Positions 9,373 to 18,536 are shown, counted from the stretch's first letter. The stretch is 64,000 nt of DNA from Aquimarina sp. Aq107 (GCF_943733665.1 NZ_OX030782.1:4822501-4886500), one strand, 5' to 3'. The notes: generated by a model from the letters alone, not told the origin. Numbers and translations: made by a program.

Positions 9373-9894
9373 TTACTCATTAGATGTCTTTTCTCCATTA
9401 AGTTCTTCTATAATTTTATCCGTAAGATCTAACTCTTCTTTCGCATAAAACAAATTTTTCACTTCTGTTTCTCCATAGATATACGTATATCCATTTTTCT
9501 TACCATATTCTTTTATAAAACCCTCTACTTTTGAAATAATGGAGTCTATTTCAGCTTGACTACCTTGCTGAATTTCTTGCATTCTTGTTTGCTGTTCTCT
9601 TTGCAAGCCTTGTTGCTTCACCATCAATTCCTGCTCCTTCTTTTCTCTATTTGTTTGAGACATTGATTTCATAATATTTTGATATCCTTGTACCTCAATT
9701 TGAAATTGCTTTGCTTTCTCTTCTAATTCTGCACGTACTTCATTATTTTTCTTAGTCCACTTTTCTTTAGCGGTCTTCATCTCATTAAAATCAGATACTA
9801 CTTTTGTATTATTTACAAAACCAGTTTTCTCAATTTGCTGATTGCAAGAAGTCAATCCTATTATCGCAATAGCAATCCATATAAAATTTCTCAT
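9373..9894 (-). CDS. OmpH/Skp-family periplasmic chaperone-like lipoprotein
   Basis: The 173-aa protein has a lipoprotein signal with lipobox LTSC (Cys at about residue 17). A beta-strand (TGFVNNTKVVSDFNEM) is followed by a long Gln/Lys/Glu-rich coiled coil (about 40-120) and a C-terminal strand/helix section (YTYIYGETEVKNLFYAKEELDLT). This is the layout of OmpH/Skp chaperones, which hold unfolded outer-membrane proteins in the periplasm. Skp is normally soluble and secreted. The lipid anchor here resembles other Bacteroidota OmpH-family members but makes a strict Skp role uncertain. It is transcribed alone, with its own terminator. Confidence 0.75.
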   Translation of the reverse strand: MRNFIWIAIAIIGLTSCNQQIEKTGFVNNTKVVSDFNEMKTAKEKWTKKNNEVRAELEEKAKQFQIEVQGYQNIMKSMSQTNREKKEQELMVKQQGLQREQQTRMQEIQQGSQAEIDSIISKVEGFIKEYGKKNGYTYIYGETEVKNLFYAKEELDLTDKIIEELNGEKTSNE

Positions 9895-10124
9895 TATTCT
9901 AAAATTTAGTTCTGCGCAAAAATATCAAAGTTAGATTGATGTTATACCTATAAGTACATCAAATTAATCTGATATAAGAAAAAACAATAGCAAAGGGGTT
10001 TACTATTGTAAAAATCAATAATTTTTGACTAAAAACCAACGATTTTAAGCCGTTTTTATAAAAAAGGAAAGAGTATTTCTACAAAACATTAAAAAACACC
10101 CTCAAAACTTCTTAAAAAAAGAAA

Positions 10125-10973
10125 TCATCCGTTTTTAAGAATATAAATATGAGAAGAATATTCTTTTGATCCTTTTGCTTTAACATTAGAGAGAAAACCA
10201 ATCCAAACTGCTCGAAAATAGTTCATCGCACCATTTTTATATTTCTCCGATAACAATGCAACATAAAACGAATCGAAAACCAACGGTACGATTTTCTTTA
10301 AGTTAATATTTTCTTTTGCAAAAAGCTTTTCTATTGATGTTTTAGAAAAATGCCATAAATGCCTTGGTACATCATAAGCCGCCCAAAATGATTTATAATA
10401 ACCAGCGTCAAATGACTTAAAATTAGGAACCGCTATTATTATATATCCACCAGGTTTTACCAATCGTTTTAACTCTTTTACCTGAATCTCTAAATCAGGA
10501 ACATGTTCTAATACATGCCACATAGTAACAACATCATAATTATGCGAAGGTAAATCAGTAGTATTTGGTTCTAAAATAATCTTCTTTTTTCGCGCAATTT
10601 CTCGAGCTTGTTCATTTGGCTCTACACCTTTTACCTGCCAACCTTTCAACCCAGCTTGCACTAAAAAATCTCCTGTTCCTCCACCTATATCCAAAAGAGT
10701 ACCAGAACCTTGATTTAAACTCGATATTAATTTGACCTTTTTATTAAGTGAATATTTCTTAACTAAGTGATAAAGTTTCTCAAAAAAGCTTCGTTTAGAA
10801 TCCGTATGAGAAATGTAATCATCACTTTCGTAATATTTACCTAAGTTTTCAACATCAGGTTTAGGCAATGTTATTAACATATCAAGATCCTTATCTTCAT
10901 ATAGCTTAAACTTTTCTCCAGAAACTGTAAAATCCTTACACTCTATATAAAAATCCAATTTTTCCTTATTCAT
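10125..10973 (-). CDS. Class I SAM-dependent methyltransferase
   Basis: The 282-aa protein carries a Methyltransf_23-type Rossmann core. Motif I is GTLLDIGGGTGDFL (about 91-104), an acidic residue follows at the end of strand 2 (KGVEPNEQA), motif IV is DVVTMWHVLEHVPD (about 147-160) and the post-motif is LKRLVKPGGYIIIAVPN. The N-terminal 60 residues (TLPKPDVENLGKYYESDDYI) are typical of methyltransferases that act on small molecules or glycan/lipid precursors. No predicted membrane segment. The substrate cannot be deduced, and the neighbours (OmpH-like gene, mnmG) give no pathway hint. Confidence 0.8.
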   Translation of the reverse strand: MNKEKLDFYIECKDFTVSGEKFKLYEDKDLDMLITLPKPDVENLGKYYESDDYISHTDSKRSFFEKLYHLVKKYSLNKKVKLISSLNQGSGTLLDIGGGTGDFLVQAGLKGWQVKGVEPNEQAREIARKKKIILEPNTTDLPSHNYDVVTMWHVLEHVPDLEIQVKELKRLVKPGGYIIIAVPNFKSFDAGYYKSFWAAYDVPRHLWHFSKTSIEKLFAKENINLKKIVPLVFDSFYVALLSEKYKNGAMNYFRAVWIGFLSNVKAKGSKEYSSHIYILKNG

Positions 10974-11099
10974 TTTAAATCGAAAACTATTTTTTAAAAT
11001 TACGCTGCACTTTTTAAACTACGTATAAAACAACCCAGCATTTTGTCAATTTTAAAACACTGAGATTATTCAAAACATTTTAAATCCAAATCAATTACA

Positions 11100-11115
11100 T
11101 GTTCCACGTGGAACT
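11100..11115. other. parS-like site 1
   Basis: Matches the ParB-binding palindrome TGTTCCACGTGGAACA in 15 of 16 positions; the final A is T. It overlaps the stop codon (11114-11116) of the small membrane-protein gene. Confidence 0.85.
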
Positions 11116-11593
11116 ATAATTTTGTAGCATCGTAAATTTCCACATCTAACATTTCACTTAGTGAATTTGCTATACTTAATGCTTTTTTATAATCACTAGT
11201 TCTATACAATGTAACTTTTCTGTTATCTGTAAAAAACCGTACAGCCAACTTATCATGTCTTTCTTTGGTTCCTATTCCACTAACAGCTCCCCATTCATTA
11301 CTTGAACTTACGGAACCATAAAAAATAGAGATATAACTAGGAAACTCCAATTCCAAATTAGTCTTAAACAAAACATAACCAAAAACAGAAAATAGTTTTT
11401 GGTTATTAAAGTCTTTATTTATTTTATAAGATATTGAAAATCCAAAAACCAAGAATGAAACTATAAAAAAAAACACTCTTCCGAATAGTGGTTCAGAATC
11501 TAAAAACAATCCAAATACAGAAATAACAAGAACAATTGTGGTAAGAATTTTTCCTTTCAGTGCTCTTTCTTGTTTACATAGTACACTTTTCAT
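11114..11593 (-). CDS. Small membrane protein of unknown function downstream of mnmG
   Basis: The 159-aa protein has two predicted transmembrane helices (about 14-32 and 36-55) and a C-terminal soluble part of about 100 residues rich in beta-strands (SYISIFYGSVSSS, KLAVRFFTDNRKVTLYRTSDY). The family was not recognised. Its ATG overlaps the mnmG stop (TAATG, 11591-11595), which implies translational coupling and co-transcription with mnmG. Its own stop lies inside a parS-like site. The soluble part could be a PH-like domain, but that is a guess from the strand pattern. Confidence 0.75.
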   Translation of the reverse strand: MKSVLCKQERALKGKILTTIVLVISVFGLFLDSEPLFGRVFFFIVSFLVFGFSISYKINKDFNNQKLFSVFGYVLFKTNLELEFPSYISIFYGSVSSSNEWGAVSGIGTKERHDKLAVRFFTDNRKVTLYRTSDYKKALSIANSLSEMLDVEIYDATKL

Positions 11594-13464
11594 TATCTAC
11601 CCATATACACTAATAAAACAGAAATATCACTAGGTGAAACTCCACTAATTCTAGAAGCCTGAGAAATTGTAGCTGGTCTAATCTTACTCATTTTCTCACA
11701 AGCCTCGTAAGAAAGAGATTTTAACTTTGTATAATCAAAATCCTTTGGGATTTTAACATTCTCTAAACGATTAAGCTTATCAGCATTATTTTTTTCTTTT
11801 TCTATGTATCCAGAATATTTAACTTGTATCTCCGTCTGTTCTAATACTTCCTTATCGAGATTATTTTCTTCAATATAGTTCGACACTTTGCTAAAACGTT
11901 TCATGTCATCTAATGTAATCTGAGGACGCGCAAATATTTTAAACATCTTACCGCTTTGACTAATCGGTGAAGACTTTTTGTCTTCCAAAACAGGATTTGC
12001 TTCAATAGGTCCAACACTAGTTTCTCTAAAAAAGTTAACAAACGCTTTTGCCTGCTTTTCCTTCTGCTCCATTCTTTTTAATCGCTCATCTTTAGCCAAA
12101 CCAATTCTATGAGACATAGGTGTTAGTCTAAAATCCGCATTATCTTGTCTTAATAACGTTCTATACTCAGCTCTGGAAGTAAACATACGATAAGGCTCCT
12201 CTGTACCCTTAGTAATCAAATCATCAATAAGAACTCCTATATAAGCCTCGCTTCTTTTTAGTGTAAACTCATCCTGTTCTTTAACCTTAAGAGCAGCATT
12301 TATCCCAGCCATTAAACCTTGAGATGCTGCTTCTTCGTAACCAGTAGTACCGTTAATCTGTCCAGCAAAAAATAATCCTGAAACCAATTTAGTCTCTAAT
12401 GTGTGCGTTAATTGCGTTGGTGGAAAATAATCATACTCTATTGCATATCCTGGTCTAAAAAACTTTACGTTTTCAAATCCTACCACAGATCTCAACGCTT
12501 TAAACTGAACATCTTCTGGTAAGGATGTAGAAAAACCATTTACATAAACCTCGACTGTATTCCACCCTTCTGGTTCGATAAACATTTGATGTCTTTCCTT
12601 ATCAGCGAATCTATTTATTTTGTCCTCAATCGAAGGACAATATCTTGGTCCAATACTTTTTATTCTACCATTAAACATTGGAGATCTATCAAAACCCTCT
12701 CTTAACAAATCATGCACTTCTGTAGAAGTATACGTCATATAACACGATCTCTGATTTACTAATGGTTTAGATAAATCAGAATAACTAAACTTTTCGGGAT
12801 TATCATCACCAGGTTGTTCAGTCATTTTGGAATAATCCAATGACCTTCCATCAACTCTAGGAGGTGTACCAGTTTTCATTCTTCCTGAATCAAATCCTAA
12901 ATCAACTAATTGTTCTGTAATTCCTGTAGCCGCTCTTTCACCTGCTCTTCCTCCACCAAATTGCTTTTCACCAATATGAATCAATCCATTCAAAAAAGTT
13001 CCATTAGTTAACACAACAGTCTTGGCTTTTACCTCAATTCCTAATGAAGTTCTTACACCTTTGATTTTATCATTTTCTACAATAAGTCCACTTACCATAT
13101 CCTGATAAAAATCCAAATTCGGCGTTTGTTCTAATAAAAGCCTCCACTCTTCTGCAAACCTCATTCGATCGCTTTGAACCCTTGGACTCCACATTGCTGG
13201 TCCTTTTGACTTATTCAACATTTTAAACTGAATAGCCGTTCGATCACTTACGATACCACTGTATCCTCCTAACGCATCAATTTCTCTAACAATTTGTCCT
13301 TTTGCGATTCCTCCCATCGCAGGATTACAACTCATTTGAGCTATATTCTGTAGATTCATTGTTATCAACAACGTACTACACCCTAAATTTGCGGCTGACG
13401 CCGCAGCTTCGCTCCCAGCGTGTCCAGCACCAACTACTACTACATCATACTCTTTATCAAACAT
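11593..13464 (-). CDS. mnmG: tRNA uridine-5-carboxymethylaminomethyl modification enzyme MnmG (GidA)
   Basis: MnmG works with MnmE to install (carboxymethyl)aminomethyl at U34 of certain tRNAs, using FAD, NADH and methylene-THF. The 623-aa length is typical. The N-terminus has the FAD dinucleotide motif VVVGAGHAGSEAA (about 10-22) and the signature CNPAMGGIAKGQIVREIDAL (about 46-65). GYEEAASQGLMAG (about 375) and the C-terminal helical domain (ARISGVSPSDISVLLVYMG in part, with Q and S preceding) are also as expected. Three parS sites lie immediately upstream and one after the downstream gene. The mnmG/parS association is common near bacterial origins. mnmE is not in the window. Confidence 0.97.
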   Translation of the reverse strand: MFDKEYDVVVVGAGHAGSEAAASAANLGCSTLLITMNLQNIAQMSCNPAMGGIAKGQIVREIDALGGYSGIVSDRTAIQFKMLNKSKGPAMWSPRVQSDRMRFAEEWRLLLEQTPNLDFYQDMVSGLIVENDKIKGVRTSLGIEVKAKTVVLTNGTFLNGLIHIGEKQFGGGRAGERAATGITEQLVDLGFDSGRMKTGTPPRVDGRSLDYSKMTEQPGDDNPEKFSYSDLSKPLVNQRSCYMTYTSTEVHDLLREGFDRSPMFNGRIKSIGPRYCPSIEDKINRFADKERHQMFIEPEGWNTVEVYVNGFSTSLPEDVQFKALRSVVGFENVKFFRPGYAIEYDYFPPTQLTHTLETKLVSGLFFAGQINGTTGYEEAASQGLMAGINAALKVKEQDEFTLKRSEAYIGVLIDDLITKGTEEPYRMFTSRAEYRTLLRQDNADFRLTPMSHRIGLAKDERLKRMEQKEKQAKAFVNFFRETSVGPIEANPVLEDKKSSPISQSGKMFKIFARPQITLDDMKRFSKVSNYIEENNLDKEVLEQTEIQVKYSGYIEKEKNNADKLNRLENVKIPKDFDYTKLKSLSYEACEKMSKIRPATISQASRISGVSPSDISVLLVYMGR

Positions 13465-13476
13465 AACACTATAATT

Positions 13477-13492
13477 TGTTCCACGTGGAACA
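13477..13492. other. parS site 2
   Basis: A perfect copy of the 16-bp palindrome TGTTCCACGTGGAACA, 12 bp upstream of the mnmG start codon. It is the first of three sites whose starts are exactly 38 bp apart. ParB-CTP clamps load at such sites for chromosome segregation. Confidence 0.92.
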
Positions 13493-13514
13493 CTCTCTTT
13501 ATTAAAAAATAAAA

Positions 13515-13530
13515 TGTTCCACGTGGAACA
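13515..13530. other. parS site 3
   Basis: A perfect 16-bp copy of the parS palindrome, in the mnmG-ybeY intergenic gap. It starts 38 bp after site 2 and 38 bp before site 4. Confidence 0.92.
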
Positions 13531-13535
13531 TTAAT

Positions 13536-13585
13536 AAATGAAAAGCTAAAGATGTTCCACGTGGAACATCTTTAGCTTTTCATTT
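13536..13585. repeat. 50-bp perfect palindrome centred on a parS site
   Basis: Positions 13536-13560 are the exact reverse complement of 13561-13585, with no spacer. The 16-bp parS core is at its centre. It covers the ybeY stop codon (13546-13548) and its last 12 sense codons. As RNA it would form a 25-bp hairpin able to end or protect the ybeY transcript. Confidence 0.95.
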
Positions 13586-13968
13586 TCCTTTTGTCTCATA
13601 AGAATTTCTTCATCCTTGGTTTTGTCCTTATATCCACAAAAATGCAACACCCCATGAACAATCACTCTTCTCAATTCATCAACAAAACTTACACCATAAT
13701 GATCAGCATTTTCCGAAACTCTTTCCAAAGAAATAAAAATATCTCCAGCAATAATATTTCCTAAACCATTACCAAAACTAATTATATCGGTATATGTATC
13801 ATGGTTCAAAAAATCCTGATTTATTTGTAACAAATATTCATCATCACAAAAAATATAATTGATCTCTCCTAGCTTCTTTTCTTCAGAAATCAAAACCTTT
13901 TCCAACCAAGAGTTTATAGCCCTCTCATCAACATCGTAACCAGTAATTTCGTAAAAATAATTAATCAT
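13546..13968 (-). CDS. ybeY: Endoribonuclease YbeY (rRNA maturation)
   Basis: YbeY is a metal-dependent RNase involved in 16S rRNA 3' maturation and ribosome quality control. The 140-aa protein contains the signature RRVIVHGVLHFCGYKDKT (about 104-121). The classical zinc motif is H-x3-H-x5-H. Here it reads H-x3-H-x5-D, so the third ligand is Asp; from memory this also occurs in other Bacteroidota homologues. The upstream part (DDEYLLQINQDFLNHDTYTD, then IISFG) is also characteristic. The C-terminal tail MFHVEHL is encoded by a parS site and is probably an add-on. Its start overlaps the end of the upstream DUF4175 gene by 8 bp, so the two are probably co-transcribed. Confidence 0.93.
   Translation of the reverse strand: MINYFYEITGYDVDERAINSWLEKVLISEEKKLGEINYIFCDDEYLLQINQDFLNHDTYTDIISFGNGLGNIIAGDIFISLERVSENADHYGVSFVDELRRVIVHGVLHFCGYKDKTKDEEILMRQKENEKLKMFHVEHL
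13553..13568. other. parS site 4, inside the ybeY coding sequence
   Basis: A perfect parS 16-mer at the centre of the 50-bp palindrome. It is read in frame as the MFHVEH portion of the YbeY C-terminus. Confidence 0.92.
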
Positions 13969-16900
13969 TAGTCTTTCTAAAATATTCCTGCACTTTACGC
14001 TTATAATTCTCGCGCAAAGGTAATACTTGTCTGTTTAATATTTCTGTTGTATTAAAATATTGTTTAGCCTTTAATATTTGTTCATTATTATCATTACTAA
14101 ATTTCTTATTATTGCTTCTACTTTCTCTTTTATCCTCTTCTCCTTGTTCTATAGTAGCATCCTCTAATTTGAGCAATTCATGTTTTAAATCCATCATCTT
14201 ACTCAAGGTGTTATTATTAAAACCTTTCTCCAGCAACTCACCCTCAATCTGCTCCATTTTATTTAAAAGCCCACTTCCTTTTCCTTTTCCTATTCCTTCC
14301 TTCTTCAACTTATCTTCTAATGCGTTACGCAATTGTTGCTGTTGTTTATATATCTCATATAACTCACCATTCATATCTTCCTTTTGCATCTCAGATTCAC
14401 CTTGACCATCGCTTCCATTATTCCCGTTCTTTCCTTTTTCTTTTCCTCCTTTTCCTTTTCCTTTTTCCCCATCTTCACCAGATGATCCACTATTAGATTC
14501 CCCTTTCTGCTGACCTTCTTTTTTTCCTTTTCCTTTTTCAGCACCTTCCTTCATTTTCTCGTTTAACTCTCCTTGCTTTTTAATGATATCAGGCAATTGA
14601 AATCCCTTTGATTTATTCCCACTTTTACCTTTTCCTTTAGCAGACATACTATTTTGCATCTGATCCAAAATTATACTTAGAAAATATGCCAGATCATTAG
14701 AACCTGTTACAGCATACTGCTGATTTGCCGTTCCCTGAATCACTTGATTCTCCGCCAAACGCTCTAATGACTTGTCTAAATTAAACTCTATATCCGTAAG
14801 CTTACCTGTCACTTCATCAGAAATTTTAGGCCTACGCAATGCTAATGCATACAAACTATCATCTATATGGATAAAATTTTCTCTTAATACACTTTGCTTT
14901 TTTAATTTACCAGAATATGTTGGGTTATCATTATTAATTCCCTTAAACTCTTTCATCAATCCCTCTTGTTCCATAGAGAAATCAACCAAGTTGTCTAAAA
15001 TTTGTCTCAACATTTCCATATCCTCTTGTTCCTGTTCTCCTCCACCCATCTGCATTTGCATCTGCATACCCTTGCTCATTTGCTTCATTTTTTCAGCTGC
15101 ACTCTTTTGATTTTTCTTAGCCTCAGATTTATTTTCTTTTTCCAAATTATCACTCGCATCTTCTTGTTCCTTTGTCACATCCTCCTCATCTTTTTTATTC
15201 TCATCCAACTTCATTGGCTTCTTTAATTCTTCATTATCCTTTCTAAGATCCTCCATCTCTTCCTTAAACTTTTCGAACTCTTTGTTTAAATCCTCCTGCT
15301 TTTCTTTTGTGTTTTCCTCTCCCTTTTCAGACAATTCCTCCTGCTTCTCAGCCATTTCGTTCAACTTATTAGCTAACTTTTCATGCTTTTCTATTACATA
15401 ATACCTTTTCGTTAATTCTAATAATTGTTCCAAATTTTTCTTTAAATTCTTATTCTCCTTTGCAAGTTCCTCAAGCTTCTCCGTCAACTCCTCCTTTTGT
15501 AATTTTTCTGCTATCTTATTTATCTCATCCAGAAGCTTTTCATTTTTCTTTAGCTTTTGTTCGTTTCGTTCTAACATTTCCTTTAATGCATCTTTAAAAG
15601 GTTCCTCTTCCTTTTTATCTTCCATCTGCTCCAAATTGTCCTTCAACTTTTTTGAGAAATTCTGCATCATCTTTTCCTGTTCCTTTTGCCTTTTTAAATA
15701 ATCCTCGAGCTTCTTTTTGTCATTATAATCCAATTGCTTCTTCTCCTTCTGAAGCTTACTAATACTCTTTAAATCCTGTTCTTGAGACTTAAACTTTTTT
15801 AATGATTTATTTAATCCAGATATAGCCTGATTCTGTTCATTAAGTTTTTTCTCCTCCTCTTCGTTAGTAGTCAATTTTCTATAACTAAAAACTTGGCTTT
15901 TGGTGCTTTTACTATTACTAATTTGATCGTTATCAAATACCTCAAAATAAAACTCATAATTAACTCCTTCCTTTAAATCCAAATTTCCAGGAAACACATG
16001 AATAAATTCATCAAAAACCGTAGAATTTATTACTATATTCTTTGTTTCTTTATTTGATTCTTGATCGCTATCATAATACACCAACCTTAAACCATTGAGA
16101 CCATAATCATCGCTAACTCTACCAAAAAAATACATAGTGCTATTATCAACAGTATCTTTTTCTGCAGTCAGCTTAATTTCTGGATATTGGTCTTTAACAA
16201 CATTTATATTAAAAGAAATATTATCATAATCATACACATTTTTATTAGACGTTGTTATCCGATAATCCCAATTACCATACAAAACATTTTCATACTTAAA
16301 GTTAGAATCACTCTTGTCGAAAACATAAGCAGAATCCGTAGTAACCATTTTAACCTTTTCAGTATTTCTAGTTCGAACTTTCCACTCCACTTTTGTTCCT
16401 TCAGGCACAATTGCATTACCAGAACTTTGTAAAGTTTCATCCTTTTTTTTAGTATAAGAAGGATAATCCAATTCCATAACAAAATCCAACAATGTTGGTA
16501 CTGGTACAACTTCTAATTCATATTCTTTTGAAACAACATCATTAGAAGACAAAACAAAATCTATAGAATTTTTTGGTTGCGTGAATATATATTCATAGGA
16601 CCCAACACCTGTATTCTTCAAAAAATAAATCTCCTCATTATATTTTATCTGAACATCTTCAGGAAGGATATCACCAACTGTTTTAACCTGCAATAAAAAA
16701 TCCTTGTTTTCCAAAGCATTTAAAGATTTATTAACTACAAAAAACTGAAATGGTGCAGGAGGCTCATATGCGGTTTCATAATTAACTACACGTTTATAAC
16801 TCTCCGAAAACCAGCTACCGCTATTAAATAAACTTACTAGTAAAAAAACCACAATCGGAATCAAAGCAAATTTTAAATATTTTGCGTTTTTCTTAAAATC

Positions 16901-17332
16901 TATAGCCAACTTAAACGGTATAGGTTTTAACTCCAAAGACTTTTGTTCTATACTTGCCAATAGTAAGGATGAAGAAGAAGAATCATTATTTAACTGTAGT
17001 AGGTTTAATAATTTATCATTAACATTAGGAAAATGGTCACCTATAATCTTTGATGCGTTTTCATAATTAATTCCATTCGCTATCTTTAATAACTTAGCAG
17101 TTGGTATCAAAATAAACTTTACAAACAGGGAAATTTCCACAACAACAAACAACCAAAATAGAACGGTCCTCCAGGTACTATTTAGCCAAAACGCATATTC
17201 TACTAACAACGTAATCAAAAAATATAATACTCCAATAGCAAAAAAAAGTATAATACCTTTTATCAATTCATTGATATAGTATTTTCTAATAAACTGCTCT
17301 AATTTCTCCTTTATGAATTCAAAACTACCCAT
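13961..17332 (-). CDS. DUF4175-family membrane protein with long coiled coil
   Basis: The 1123-aa protein has hydrophobic segments near residues 22-42, 52-75 and 150-168. A large beta-rich, probably periplasmic region follows (about 180-490). A very long Lys/Glu-rich coiled coil spans about 490-770, with a short Met/Gln-rich stretch (MQMQMQMGGG) near its end. A Gly/Lys/Ser low-complexity section (KGKGKGGKEKGKNGNNGSDG) comes near 990-1010. This matches DUF4175 proteins, which are widespread in Bacteroidota and lack an assigned function. It overlaps ybeY by 8 bp. A role at the envelope is inferred only from the topology. Confidence 0.8.
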   Translation of the reverse strand: MGSFEFIKEKLEQFIRKYYINELIKGIILFFAIGVLYFLITLLVEYAFWLNSTWRTVLFWLFVVVEISLFVKFILIPTAKLLKIANGINYENASKIIGDHFPNVNDKLLNLLQLNNDSSSSSLLLASIEQKSLELKPIPFKLAIDFKKNAKYLKFALIPIVVFLLVSLFNSGSWFSESYKRVVNYETAYEPPAPFQFFVVNKSLNALENKDFLLQVKTVGDILPEDVQIKYNEEIYFLKNTGVGSYEYIFTQPKNSIDFVLSSNDVVSKEYELEVVPVPTLLDFVMELDYPSYTKKKDETLQSSGNAIVPEGTKVEWKVRTRNTEKVKMVTTDSAYVFDKSDSNFKYENVLYGNWDYRITTSNKNVYDYDNISFNINVVKDQYPEIKLTAEKDTVDNSTMYFFGRVSDDYGLNGLRLVYYDSDQESNKETKNIVINSTVFDEFIHVFPGNLDLKEGVNYEFYFEVFDNDQISNSKSTKSQVFSYRKLTTNEEEEKKLNEQNQAISGLNKSLKKFKSQEQDLKSISKLQKEKKQLDYNDKKKLEDYLKRQKEQEKMMQNFSKKLKDNLEQMEDKKEEEPFKDALKEMLERNEQKLKKNEKLLDEINKIAEKLQKEELTEKLEELAKENKNLKKNLEQLLELTKRYYVIEKHEKLANKLNEMAEKQEELSEKGEENTKEKQEDLNKEFEKFKEEMEDLRKDNEELKKPMKLDENKKDEEDVTKEQEDASDNLEKENKSEAKKNQKSAAEKMKQMSKGMQMQMQMGGGEQEQEDMEMLRQILDNLVDFSMEQEGLMKEFKGINNDNPTYSGKLKKQSVLRENFIHIDDSLYALALRRPKISDEVTGKLTDIEFNLDKSLERLAENQVIQGTANQQYAVTGSNDLAYFLSIILDQMQNSMSAKGKGKSGNKSKGFQLPDIIKKQGELNEKMKEGAEKGKGKKEGQQKGESNSGSSGEDGEKGKGKGGKEKGKNGNNGSDGQGESEMQKEDMNGELYEIYKQQQQLRNALEDKLKKEGIGKGKGSGLLNKMEQIEGELLEKGFNNNTLSKMMDLKHELLKLEDATIEQGEEDKRESRSNNKKFSNDNNEQILKAKQYFNTTEILNRQVLPLRENYKRKVQEYFRKTND

Positions 17333-17434
17333 AACTCTCTCATTTTCTATTTCAGTAATCTATAAAACTACAACTTTATTTCTTATAGATTTGTTATATT
17401 TATTATAATTCAAACCCCTATACTGTAACTTATT

Positions 17435-18472
17435 ATGAAAGATTTAAAATATATATCCGCATACACCATTCCTGTTGTTGCATTTCTAAGCATATGGTTA
17501 CAAGGAATCTATACCTATTTAACTCCTGTATATGTGTTTGGACTTATTCCTTTCTTGGAATTATTTACATCTAAATCAAGTGAAAACCTAGAAGAAAATC
17601 TTCGTTTATCCAAATCCAAAAAACGTCTTTTTGATTGGTTACTTTACATAAATCTTCCTCTGATTTATTCCATCTTATTTTATGCTATCTATACCGTTAC
17701 TAACAATGAACTATCTATGTCGGAAATTGTAGGTATCATTATATCTACAGGAATAGTACTAGGCGCTAATGGTATTAACGTAGGCCACGAATTAGGTCAT
17801 CGTTTTACAAATGAAAGATTTATAGCCAAGGCATTACTACTACCATCCCTATACATGCATTTTTACATTGAACACAATTTTGGTCATCATCAAAAAGCCG
17901 CTACCACAGAAGATCCAGCTACTGCTAAATACAATCAACCAGTATATTTGTTCTGGATTACATCCGTTATCGGTCAATATATAAGTGCTTGGAAAATTCA
18001 AATTAAATTGTTGAGCAAAAACAATGTTTCTTTTTTTTCCTTCACAAACGATATGTTTTGGTATTTAATTATTACAACATTATACCTAGGATCCATCTAT
18101 ATCTTTTTTGATCTCTATGGTTTTTATGTCGCAATTTCTAGTGGAGCTATTGGATTCCTTTTACTAGAAACTATAAACTACATAGAGCATTATGGCCTTA
18201 AAAGAAACAAAAACTCATCAGGCAGATATGAAAGAGTAAGAGAAATTCACTCTTGGAACTCTAATCACCTATTAGGACGTATATTACTTTTTGAACTTAC
18301 AAGACATAGTGACCACCACTATCGTGCATCAAAAAAGTATCAAATTCTTGATCATCATGATAACAGTCCACAACTTCCATTTGGTTACCCAACTTCTATG
18401 GTAATTGCTCTTCTTCCTCCTCTTTGGTTCATACTTATGAATAAAAGAGTACCCACCGATATGAAACCATAA
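17435..18472 (+). CDS. alkB: AlkB-type alkane 1-monooxygenase (membrane di-iron hydroxylase)
   Basis: AlkB enzymes hydroxylate terminal carbons of medium-chain alkanes or related fatty substrates with a di-iron centre fed by rubredoxin. The 345-aa length is close to the family norm. All His boxes are present in order: HELGHR (about 128), EHNFGHH (about 147), NYIEHYGL (about 247) and the C-terminal RHSDHH (about 289). Several hydrophobic helices lie between them. No rubredoxin or rubredoxin reductase gene is nearby, so electrons must come from genes elsewhere. A TAnnTTTG-type -7 element (TAGATTTG, 17386-17393) lies in the divergent gap with the DUF4175 gene. The substrate could be hydrocarbons or an endogenous lipid. 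Confidence 0.9.
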   Translation: MKDLKYISAYTIPVVAFLSIWLQGIYTYLTPVYVFGLIPFLELFTSKSSENLEENLRLSKSKKRLFDWLLYINLPLIYSILFYAIYTVTNNELSMSEIVGIIISTGIVLGANGINVGHELGHRFTNERFIAKALLLPSLYMHFYIEHNFGHHQKAATTEDPATAKYNQPVYLFWITSVIGQYISAWKIQIKLLSKNNVSFFSFTNDMFWYLIITTLYLGSIYIFFDLYGFYVAISSGAIGFLLLETINYIEHYGLKRNKNSSGRYERVREIHSWNSNHLLGRILLFELTRHSDHHYRASKKYQILDHHDNSPQLPFGYPTSMVIALLPPLWFILMNKRVPTDMKP

Positions 18473-18536
18473 AAAGTTCTAGTTTGTTACATACATTTAT
18501 TAGACAAAATCTTTTTTAAACACTTATTATAGATCG

